64,000 nucleotides of DNA from Rhizobium gallicum bv. gallicum R602sp (lineage in GTDB: Bacteria; Pseudomonadota; Alphaproteobacteria; Rhizobiales; Rhizobiaceae): the NCBI RefSeq assembly GCF_000816845.1, contig NZ_CP006880.1, positions 744,001 through 808,000 on the forward strand. The letters are read 5' to 3'. Of the stretch, positions 56,922-64,000 are shown piece after piece. Both the position numbers and the translations under genes were made by a program. Position 1 is the stretch's first letter, and each line of letters opens with the position of its first letter. The notes beneath the pieces were generated by a model, which was not told where the DNA came from, searched no databases, and worked only from the letters and a program-made list of their open reading frames with translations.

Positions 56922-59131
56922 TTACCTTCCGGTTTGGAGGCGCAGGCCTGACCAGTGTGCCGCGAAGGCCCACATGTCCGCCGTCTGCGCGATGATTTTG
57001 TCCGTCGGCTTGCCCGCTCCGTGTCCCGCTTTCGTTTCGACGCGTAGGAGCCGAGGCCGATTTCCAAGGGCGGCTGCCTGGAGCGCGGCCACATATTTGA
57101 ACGAGTGCGCCGGCACTACTCGATCGTCCGTGTCGCCGGTCGTGGTCAGGATGGCAGGATAGTCCGTGCCGTCCTGGACGTTGTGGAGCGGTGAATAGGA
57201 CAGAAGGTTCTTGAAGTCGGCTTGCACCGCCGGGTCACCGTATTCCTGAGTCCAGAACGGTCCGCCCGTGAACAGGGGGAAGCGCAGCATGTCCAGCACG
57301 GCGACATCGGGCAAGGCCGCGGCAAAGAGATCCGGACGCTGGTTCACCACCGCTCCAACCAGAAGGCCACCGTTCGATCCGCCGTGGATCGCCAGCCCGT
57401 CGGGCGGCGTAATGCCCTCGCGCGTCAGGAATTCCGCAGCGGCGATGAAGTCGTCAAAGCTGTTCTGCTTGTTCGCTAGCCGCCCGGCTTCGTGCCACGC
57501 CCGGCCATATTCGCCACCGCCGCGGATATTGGGCATGGCGTAGACGCCGCCTTGCTCCACCCACGCTAGCGCTTCCGCAGAGAAATATGGGATGAGCGGA
57601 ATTCCGAAGCCGCCATAGCCGTACAGCATGGTCGGCGCCGGGCCTGTCACGTCCTTACGCCTCATGACGAACATCGGAATGCGTGTACCATCCTTCGAGG
57701 CAAAGAAATGCTGCTCCACGACGAGTTGATCGAGATCGCTCGCAATCCGGGGCTTCGTCCAGACAGTGCTCGTGTTGGTCGCCACGTCGTAACGATAGAT
57801 CGTAGTTGGCGTATCCTGACTGCTGAAGACGTAGAATGACTCATTGTCGCCAGGCCCCCCCCTGAAGGCGCCAGCCGTGCCGGTGCTGGGAAGTTCAACA
57901 ACACCATCGCGCGTGCCGTCCAGCTTGAAGCGCTCGACCTGCGTCTTTGCATCCACCATGTAGGAAACCACGAGCCGATCGCCGACGATATTGCTTCCGA
58001 GAATGACGGCATCGTCCCGATGCGGGACAATGTCTTGGAAAGCCGGCTTTTTCGCATCGAAGTCGATGGCGACGACCTTGCCGCGTTCGGCGCCTTCCTG
58101 CGTGGTGAAGAACAACCGCGCGCCGACGTTTCCTATCAAGGTCCATGCATGATCGAGCGAGGAGACCAGCGTTTCGGGCGTCCATCCCTCCGCCAGATCA
58201 ATGACGGTAATGCCGTTGCCGCCTCCAAGCCGCGATGAATAGATCACGACATAGCGGCCGTCCGCCGTCGTCAACGCCATGTGGATGAGCGGCTGATCAG
58301 TGTCGGAAGCGTGGATAAGACGGTCCTGTGACTGCGGCGTCTCAAGTCGGTGGAAGTTGACGGTATGCTCGAGCACCTGCGCTTCGAAGGCGGCACCTTC
58401 TTCTGGCTCGGCATTGCGGGAGTAAAAGAAGCCGGAATCATCCTGCGCCCACCCGATCTTCGTGAAGCGCGCCCAGCGGATCTCGTCATCGAGGATCCTG
58501 CCGGTGTCGATATCCATCACGCGTATGATCCGCCAATCGGCGCCGCCTTCCTGGATGGCGTAGGCGAGATAGCGGCCGTTATGCGAAACCGCCCATTCGG
58601 CGAGCGCGGTTGCTCCGTCCTCAGACCAACTGTTGGGGTCGACTACAACGCGATCCGTTCCGTTCTCGCGGACATACAGGACGGGTTGCGCCTCCAAACC
58701 GGCACTTCGGACGAAGAAATAACGATCGCCGCGCTTTTCAGGTGGCATCGGGAGCGTTCGTGGTCGAAAAGCGCCTGGAGGCGCAGCTTGAACAGGTCGC
58801 GACCTGGAAGCGTGGCGAGGTAGTCTTCGGTCAAATTTTTCTGCTTGGTAATCCAGGCTTCAACCTTCCCATCGCGACGGATGTCGCTTTCCAGCCAGCG
58901 ATAGGGGTCGGCCACCGTTGTGCCGAAATGCGTGTCGACCGTGTCGGTGCGCTCGGTGGGCGGATAGGTCATCGTGTTTCCCTTGTTTTCGGAAGCCCCG
59001 CTAATTTGCGGCAGGAGAGCAATGGCCAATGCTGTCGCCGACAGGGCGGCCAGCCCCGTTCGCAACGAACGCCGTGCCTCGCGCTTGGGTGAGGACCTGC
59101 GCCATAAAAAGTGCGGGATAAGCAATCTCAT
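56922..59131 (-). pseudogene. prolyl oligopeptidase family (S9) gene with frameshift
   Basis: Two overlapping minus-strand frames make one S9A peptidase. Residues 1-130 (from ATG 59131) contain a signal-like stretch (LAALSATALAIALLP), then YPPTERTDTVDTHFGTTVAD and PYRWLE, ending near LFDHERSR. The second frame resumes at about 58748 with PPEKRGDRYFFVRSAGLEAQ, the beta-propeller, and a complete hydrolase domain with GGSNGGLLV (Ser), DDRVVPAH (Asp) and KAGHGAG (His). One missing base near 58750 explains the break. Either a recent inactivating mutation or a sequencing error; the rest is well conserved. Predicted periplasmic or secreted peptidase cleaving short peptides after proline. Confidence 0.85.
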
Positions 59132-59209
59132 GAGGAACCCCTTGTTGTCGGGCGCCGCAGCGTCTGCCGCGGCGACGTGGAGCCGGCGTACAGAAATATC
59201 AGCGGCCGA

Positions 59210-59542
59210 CTATCGCCTGCACTCGCGCCGATCAGGATCCCGCCGGCAGCGGTCCCAGCGCGCGCGATCGGCCATAACCTGAGCGTCTCTCGCAATCTCT
59301 TGCGTCAATCGGGTCCGCTCGAGCGACTCCCGTCGCGCGTTGTCGCGCCGCGCCTGTTGTTCCAGCATGCAGTTCGTATAAGCGCGAGACCCGTAGGGTG
59401 CCCCAAAGCTCTGGCAGGTATTCGCGTCCCTGTACTGCCGTTCTTCCGCCGACACACACGCTGATAAAGCGAGGCCAAGAAGGGCGATGGAGAGGATGGT
59501 TACCGCGGGCCGACGATTGTCAATGGAAGGGCGTTGCAGCAT
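59210..59542 (-). CDS. small putative lipoprotein
   Basis: 110 residues from ATG 59542 with AAGGAGATCAACAG directly upstream. The signal peptide ends in a lipobox LALSAC at about residues 24-29, so Cys29 should be lipidated. The rest is polar, Arg/Glu-rich and helical (EEQ and RRESLERTRLTQE type) with four further cysteines that may form disulfides (NTCQSFG, YTNCMLE, RCRRDP, REC). No family recognised. Downstream, 78 nt away, is the peptidase gene in opposite reading context on the same strand. Confidence 0.7.
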   Translation of the reverse strand: MLQRPSIDNRRPAVTILSIALLGLALSACVSAEERQYRDANTCQSFGAPYGSRAYTNCMLEQQARRDNARRESLERTRLTQEIARDAQVMADRARWDRCRRDPDRRECRR

Positions 59543-59968
59543 TCTGTTGATCTCCTTTCGAGAATGAGCGCTGGTGGTTTGTTGGCGACGCGAGCGAGAC
59601 ACAGCGGCGCCCCGCGGCCGCCATGACCAGCCAAAACCCCACAGAGCAGGAGAAGATTGCGGCAACATTGTCTGAGTTTGGAAAATGCTCTGGGAGCAGT
59701 CCGATCCCCGCTTGGAAGCGCCTTTCCGGCGCTAAGCACACAACCGAGAAAAATCAGCGCGCGGCGCGTTAGTCATACATCCTTCGGACAACGTTCGGGA
59801 ACGTTGCAGTGGTCGTCACGACTGAGTTCGAGGCAGAGAATCAGCTCACCCCAAAAGGCCCCGACCTTAAACCTCGAAATACGGGCTTCTGAACTCACGA
59901 TCAGTCGCGGCATGGCCACATTCGCATTTTAGTTATGGCATCACCGATGTGATAGCCAGGAGTTATAA
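59543..59968. other. intergenic region between lipoprotein and LysR genes
   Basis: About 425 nt without a credible gene. It holds two sequence elements listed separately: an 18-base palindrome and a small inverted repeat before the LysR start. Confidence 0.5.
59789..59806. promoter_or_regulatory. perfect 18-base palindrome
   Basis: CAACGTTC-GG-GAACGTTG, 8-bp arms with a 2-nt centre, in the divergent region between the lipoprotein and LysR genes. It has the form of a dimeric repressor site (for example LacI or TetR type), but no such regulator is adjacent. Confidence 0.4.
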
Positions 59969-60904
59969 GTGGATTTGAACGCAGCCCTGAAGGCATTCAT
60001 CAGAACAGTAGAGAAGGGCTCCATGACCGGCGCGGCGCGAGATCTCGGTATCTCGCAGCCCGCTGTTACAAAACATCTTCTCAATCTTGAGCGACATCTG
60101 AATGCACGGCTTCTCGAGCGATCGCCGCAGAATATCCGCCCGACCGCACACGGTGTGGAACTTTACGAGGCAAGCCGCGGCGCGATCGCATCCATCGATG
60201 CTGCCCTTGAGGGTATCCGCTTGAACGTAGGCGACATCGAAGGCAACCTCCGCATTCACGCGCCATCCTGTATCGGTTCAAAGCACCTTCACGGCATCCT
60301 TCTGGATTTTCAGGACCTGTATCCAAAAATTGCCGTCGATCTTGTCTTGGACGATCGTACCGTCGATCTCATCTATGAGAATTTTGATCTCACCCTACGC
60401 TATGGCCGGATAGAGGCTCAGGAGGTCATTGCCCGGCGCTTCGGCTGGATGCAACGTATTCTCGTTGCCGCTCCCAGCTATCTCGAACGCGTCGGCGAGG
60501 TGAGGTCTCCGGAGCAGTTGTCAAGTCTCAGCATAATTTCGACCTTCGTCGTCCTGTCGGGCAAGAATATGTTGCCGCTGATGCGATCTGCATCTCCGAC
60601 AATCGAGATTCCGGTCAAACCTGTCTTCCGGACGAATGACGCTCACGTTCTTCTCAACACGCTCCTGGCGGGTCGGGGGATCGGACAGGTGCAATGGTGT
60701 CTCGTAACAGACCTGATCGCCGAAGGCAGGCTTGTGCGCGTGCTTCCCGCCTACGCAGTGAAGCCGACCGAGGCGTTCCTTGCTTACCCGTCGAACAAGT
60801 TCATGCGTCCCGTGGTGCGCGCCTTTACCGACTTCGTCATGCCGCGTCTGAAAGAAATTGAAGGAATAAGCCAAAGTGCGGATGATTTAGGATGTGTCAT
60901 ATAA
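59969..60904 (+). CDS. LysR-family transcriptional regulator
   Basis: 311 residues from GTG 59969 with CCAGGAG upstream. HTH at about 4-60 (SMTGAARDLGISQPAVTKHL); effector domain of the CrgA/DsdC-like LysR group about 88-290 (LRIHAPSCIGSKHLHGILLD, DLTLRYGRIEAQEVIARRFG). ATCAC-CGAT-GTGAT (59940-59953) just before the start may be its autoregulatory site. The target is unknown; the next gene in the same direction, 117 nt on, encodes an L,D-transpeptidase. Confidence 0.85.
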   Translation: MDLNAALKAFIRTVEKGSMTGAARDLGISQPAVTKHLLNLERHLNARLLERSPQNIRPTAHGVELYEASRGAIASIDAALEGIRLNVGDIEGNLRIHAPSCIGSKHLHGILLDFQDLYPKIAVDLVLDDRTVDLIYENFDLTLRYGRIEAQEVIARRFGWMQRILVAAPSYLERVGEVRSPEQLSSLSIISTFVVLSGKNMLPLMRSASPTIEIPVKPVFRTNDAHVLLNTLLAGRGIGQVQWCLVTDLIAEGRLVRVLPAYAVKPTEAFLAYPSNKFMRPVVRAFTDFVMPRLKEIEGISQSADDLGCVI

Positions 60905-61021
60905 CAATCAGTTATGGGCGCAATCACTCCATAAACGATAGACATTACTTGCTCGAAATTGTTCTTCTGGTCCAGACATGTTCCCGTTCTGGCAACGGTT
61001 AGAGACCAGTGAGTACAATCT

Positions 61022-61744
61022 ATGCAGCTAGTGACCCATCATTTATCCCGCCGCACCTTTCTTCTTGGCCCCGCTGCCGCTGCTCTTGCCGGCTGCGCGA
61101 CGAACAACCGAACGCCGGAGCAGATGACGCTCTCGAAGCAGGTTCAATCACCGTCGCCAATTTCATCAGATCCTGAGCTTCAAGCTCGTTATGCGGCATT
61201 CGAGGACGGAGGGCATTTCATACCTGCCATCCCCTACCAGAATATGGACCCGAAGTATTATCGCCAGCGTGTTGCTGACCCGACGGGAGAAAAGGCTGGC
61301 ACGGTGGTCGTCGATACGCCCAACCGCTTCTTGTATCTTGTTGAAGAGGGCGGTACGGCCATGCGCTACGGCGTCGGCATAGGCCGAGATGGCTTTGCCT
61401 GGGAGGGCGAGGGTATCATCCACTGGCGCCAGCCATGGCCACGATGGAAACCTCCTGCAGAGATGATCGCTCGTCAGCCGGAGCTGGAAATATATTCCGT
61501 TGCAAACGGTGGCATGGATCCCGGGATCATGAATCCGCTCGGGGCACGGGCGCTCTACATCTTCCAGAACCGGCAAGACACTCTATATCGGTTGCACGGT
61601 AGTCCCGAGTGGCAGTCTATCGGCAAGAGCGTCTCTTCCGGATGCGTCAGATTGATCAACCACGACATCGTCGACCTTTATGGCCGAGTCCCCTATCATG
61701 CACCGATTGTCGTGCATCAGGAACCCTTTATCAGGGCGGTATAG
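61022..61744 (+). CDS. L,D-transpeptidase, YkuD domain
   Basis: 240 residues. The N-terminal export signal SRRTFLLGPAAAALAGC contains a twin-arginine motif and a lipobox with Cys25, so the enzyme is probably a Tat-exported lipoprotein. The YkuD domain covers about 90-235: H192 in YRLHGSPEWQ and nucleophile C208 in SVSSGCVRLIN. It makes 3-3 crosslinks in peptidoglycan or attaches proteins to it. Rhizobiales rely heavily on L,D-transpeptidation for polar growth. It appears monocistronic. Confidence 0.88.
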   Translation: MQLVTHHLSRRTFLLGPAAAALAGCATNNRTPEQMTLSKQVQSPSPISSDPELQARYAAFEDGGHFIPAIPYQNMDPKYYRQRVADPTGEKAGTVVVDTPNRFLYLVEEGGTAMRYGVGIGRDGFAWEGEGIIHWRQPWPRWKPPAEMIARQPELEIYSVANGGMDPGIMNPLGARALYIFQNRQDTLYRLHGSPEWQSIGKSVSSGCVRLINHDIVDLYGRVPYHAPIVVHQEPFIRAV

Positions 61745-61921
61745 TTTCCGAGATAAGATTCACTTGGCGGAACCGGAAGGTCTGTGAACGCCTTATACGG
61801 CAAGCGGTCGAGGACGCCTGATGAGAAGGGACCGCAATTACTCCCGTCGTCATCGTGAGTGGGAGGAGGTTCTTCGCAAGTGAGCCACTGCCCAGGAGCC
61901 TAGCTGGCATTAGAGGATAGC

Positions 61922-62485
61922 ATGCAGAAAGAGCCCCGCCTATTCCAGGAGGCAGATAAGACCCTGACCGCCGCTGTCGATGAAGCCATTGAGCGCGCCG
62001 CCCAGACCGCAGGGCATGAACTTCAGTCGCTCGGTGTCGGCAGATCACCACAAGACTACTTCGCGGACGCCGTCCTCCGCCACCTGTTCCTGCGCCTGTG
62101 CGGGGCCGACTTGAGAACCAACACCGGCGGAGATCCAGAAACGGCATGGAAGATCCTCTATATGGGCCGCTCCGTTGCCCGTCACTGGGAGAAAGAGCGC
62201 GGCAATTCGGCAGCACTAGGGGGGAAGAAAGACCGGCAGGAGGATATCGAAAGAGACAAGAGTGAACGACAACAGCTGGCACTCTCCGCACAGAATTTCG
62301 TATTGAAAACTGTTGTTCGCGCTCTGGTCGATCACGCCCGTGCGTCGGATCCGGAAATCACAGATCGCCTCGAAGCGGTAATCGACGCCCGCCATGCAAG
62401 GCTTGAGGGCCTCTCCGACATCGACCGCGAGTTTACCGAAAGAGCGAAAAGCTACCTGTCGCTTCTCACCACGCCATCAGATTAG
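61922..62485 (+). CDS. hypothetical helical protein
   Basis: 187 residues from ATG 61922 with GAGGATAG upstream. No family recognised. It is soluble and mostly helical, with a charged central stretch (GGKKDRQEDIERDKSERQQL, about 100-119) that could form a coiled coil. It lies alone between the L,D-transpeptidase gene (177 nt away, where I see nothing else) and the convergent sensor kinase gene. Confidence 0.65.
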   Translation: MQKEPRLFQEADKTLTAAVDEAIERAAQTAGHELQSLGVGRSPQDYFADAVLRHLFLRLCGADLRTNTGGDPETAWKILYMGRSVARHWEKERGNSAALGGKKDRQEDIERDKSERQQLALSAQNFVLKTVVRALVDHARASDPEITDRLEAVIDARHARLEGLSDIDREFTERAKSYLSLLTTPSD

Positions 62486-62616
62486 GCGCAGTGGCGGCAC
62501 AACCACAGCTCACTGCAAACGCGCACGACCGCGAATATGGATGCAGGCAGCCCGGCAGAGCGCTCCGTCCATGTAGATGCGCAGGGAACATTGCGGCAAC
62601 ATTGCCTCGGCCGCGG

Positions 62617-63939
62617 TCACGACACCGCAGTGAACGCTAATCGTACGATCGCCCCACCGCTGGGGGACTCTGCGATCGTGATGCGGCCGCTATGGTGATC
62701 CATGACCTGTTTGACCAGGTTGAGACCCAAGCCAGCACCGGAAGAACGCGGCCGTAGCCGATGAAAGGGTTCAAGCACCCGCTCGTGTTCCTCTCCCGGT
62801 ATGCCGGGCCCGTTATCCTCCACTTCCACGGAGGGGCCGTTGACCCGCACGATCACCTCGTCCCCGCCATGCTCGACAGCATTCTGGATGAGATTTGTGA
62901 GCGCGCGTTCTATCGAACCGGTATTGCCCATGATCATTCCGGGCTGTTGAACAAACACCTCGATGGTCTTGCCCGCCGCGATCAGCACTGGCGTCAGATC
63001 CGCCGCGACACTACGGGCGAGCGCGACCAGGTCGATCCGGTCACTCGGCGCGCCATTGTCCAATCGATGAAGATCAAGCAGTTGTTCGGATAGCGTCGCA
63101 AGCCGTGATATGTCCGGCAAGAGCGACCGCAGGCCTTTGTCGCTCGCGGTGTCGATCTTCATTCTCAAAATAGCGATCGGCGTACGCAGTTCATGAGCGG
63201 CCGACGCGATGAAGCGGTTCTGGCGATCATAACCTTCATCGAGACGGTCGAAAGCTTCATTGACAGCGCGGACGAGCGGGCCGATCTCCCGTGGAACCTT
63301 GTCTTCCGAGAGACGGAGGCCGCGGCGCCCGGCGTCGATCCGCTCTGCTTCCTCCGCAGTCTTTATGACGCCGGCCAAGGCACGCGTGATGATCATTGGC
63401 GTCACGACGACGGAGACGAGAGCCAGGGCGAGGAAAACGGCAGTCGCTACGAGATTGGATGCTATTGTGATGAGCGCTGTGAAGGGTTGGACCCGACCAT
63501 GCGCAATGATCTTCATATCGCCAGCGGGGCCGGATTCCCGTCGAACGAGGGCGGAAAGGGTAAAGGGATCGAACTGCCCGCGCATGTCTGCCGAAGACAG
63601 TTTGTCGAGGTGGGGAACGAGAGGAGCGTACTCCGCCGGCACCTGGCCGAAGGCAACCACACTGTCGTCGCTAAGCCGGGCCGCGAACCAGAGATCCGGC
63701 GACTCCTCTCGAAGCTTCGCCAGCTCGGGCGTCACTTCCACTATTGGTGCTCCAGCCGCATCCCGAACGATTGAGTTTGCCGCGACTTTTACGACGGCCT
63801 CCTCGACATACATCCCGTCAAGAGACGAATTTACGAAAAAGATAATGAAGCCGATGGCGGCGGCCGCGACCGTCAGAAACTGGAGGATCAGCTGCCTTGC
63901 AACGAGGCGCGTCTTCAATGATGGCTGACAGCGCTTCAA
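62617..63939 (-). CDS. sensor histidine kinase
   Basis: 440 residues. Two transmembrane segments (about 18-38 and 155-180) bracket a periplasmic sensor domain of about 115 residues; then HAMP, HisKA with phospho-acceptor H249 in SAAHELRTPIAILRMKID, and HATPase (N box LTNLIQNAVEHGG, G1 VEDNGPGIP, G2 GAGLGLNLVKQ). It starts with TTG at 63939, overlapping the stop of the upstream response-regulator gene (TTGA), so the pair is coupled. The signal is unknown. Confidence 0.88.
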   Translation of the reverse strand: MKRCQPSLKTRLVARQLILQFLTVAAAAIGFIIFFVNSSLDGMYVEEAVVKVAANSIVRDAAGAPIVEVTPELAKLREESPDLWFAARLSDDSVVAFGQVPAEYAPLVPHLDKLSSADMRGQFDPFTLSALVRRESGPAGDMKIIAHGRVQPFTALITIASNLVATAVFLALALVSVVVTPMIITRALAGVIKTAEEAERIDAGRRGLRLSEDKVPREIGPLVRAVNEAFDRLDEGYDRQNRFIASAAHELRTPIAILRMKIDTASDKGLRSLLPDISRLATLSEQLLDLHRLDNGAPSDRIDLVALARSVAADLTPVLIAAGKTIEVFVQQPGMIMGNTGSIERALTNLIQNAVEHGGDEVIVRVNGPSVEVEDNGPGIPGEEHERVLEPFHRLRPRSSGAGLGLNLVKQVMDHHSGRITIAESPSGGAIVRLAFTAVS

Positions 63940-64000
63940 TCCTGTGCCCTGAGCAAATAGCCCACTCCTCTGACCGTATGAATCTCGACGCCGGCACCAG
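63936..64000 (-). CDS. OmpR-family response regulator, C-terminal end (partial)
   Basis: Only the last about 20 codons are in the window: GAGVEIHTVRGVGYLLRAQD then stop. HTVRGVGYLL is the hallmark end of the OmpR/PhoB winged-helix output domain. It overlaps the sensor kinase start by four bases and continues beyond the right edge. It is the cognate regulator of the kinase. Confidence 0.85.
   Translation of the reverse strand, partial: GAGVEIHTVRGVGYLLRAQD

Noticed and set aside
59798..59824. GGAAC within the palindrome before the LysR gene as stress promoter
   Set aside because: No TT after 18 or 19 bases.
61821..61883. Twenty-codon peptide frame beginning MRRDRNYSRRHREWEE after the L,D-transpeptidase gene
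   Set aside because: Too short and without a ribosome binding site or conservation evidence.

Overview
The window looks like part of a GC-rich alphaproteobacterial genome of the Rhizobiaceae (Rhizobium, Ensifer or Agrobacterium type). The main reason is gene order. A complete alpha-galactoside locus (AraC regulator, GH4 enzyme, family-5 binding protein, two permeases, double ATPase, second GH4 enzyme) matches the agp locus known from Sinorhizobium meliloti. Four ABC uptake operons, many LysR/ROK/GntR regulators and the absence of ribosomal, replication or complete tRNA genes suggest a catabolic, accessory-type region such as a large plasmid or chromid. This is inference from content; no replication gene is visible.

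Layout. 0.3-7.6 kb: a spermidine/putrescine-type ABC operon on the minus strand, divergent from a MocR-type GntR/aminotransferase regulator and a D-amino-acid-dehydrogenase-like flavoprotein. A repeated TTGTCTCG element overlaps the predicted ABC promoter. 8.0-16.7 kb: the GlgE alpha-glucan operon (glgE, treS fused to maltokinase, glgB), preceded by a candidate general-stress sigma (EcfG/RpoE2-type) promoter and followed by a strong hairpin. 16.9-22.2 kb: a PAS-GGDEF-EAL protein, a 67-residue LuxR-type HTH protein and two convergent ROK-family regulators. 22.2-28.5 kb: a GH38 alpha-mannosidase with a sugar ABC importer that has no ATPase gene, translationally coupled to one of the ROK regulators.

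28.7-38.8 kb: the agp locus. 39-44.6 kb: a LysR/HPP-CBS pair, then a decaying stretch with fragments of a glutathione transferase, probably a GNAT acetyltransferase and a zinc alcohol dehydrogenase, around two small intact genes. 44.7-53.1 kb: a second polyamine-type ABC operon downstream of an agmatinase-family ureohydrolase, a divergent LysR regulator with an aminotransferase, and a lytic transglycosylase. 53.1-56.7 kb: the homogentisate pathway (hmgA, fumarylacetoacetase, maiA) with a divergent MarR regulator and operator-like repeats. 56.7-64 kb: a degenerate 3' piece of an initiator tRNA, a frameshifted prolyl oligopeptidase, a small lipoprotein, a LysR regulator, an L,D-transpeptidase, an unknown protein, and a sensor kinase with the tail of its response regulator.

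The common theme is scavenging of nitrogenous and glycosidic nutrients from plants or soil plus storage-glucan and stress metabolism. The least ordinary signals are the GlgE protein carrying an extra, catalytically dead GH13-like domain together with its stress-type promoter, the MocR operator array, the importer without an ATPase, and the tRNA/pseudogene scars. No CRISPR array, rRNA, complete tRNA or intact transposase was seen.
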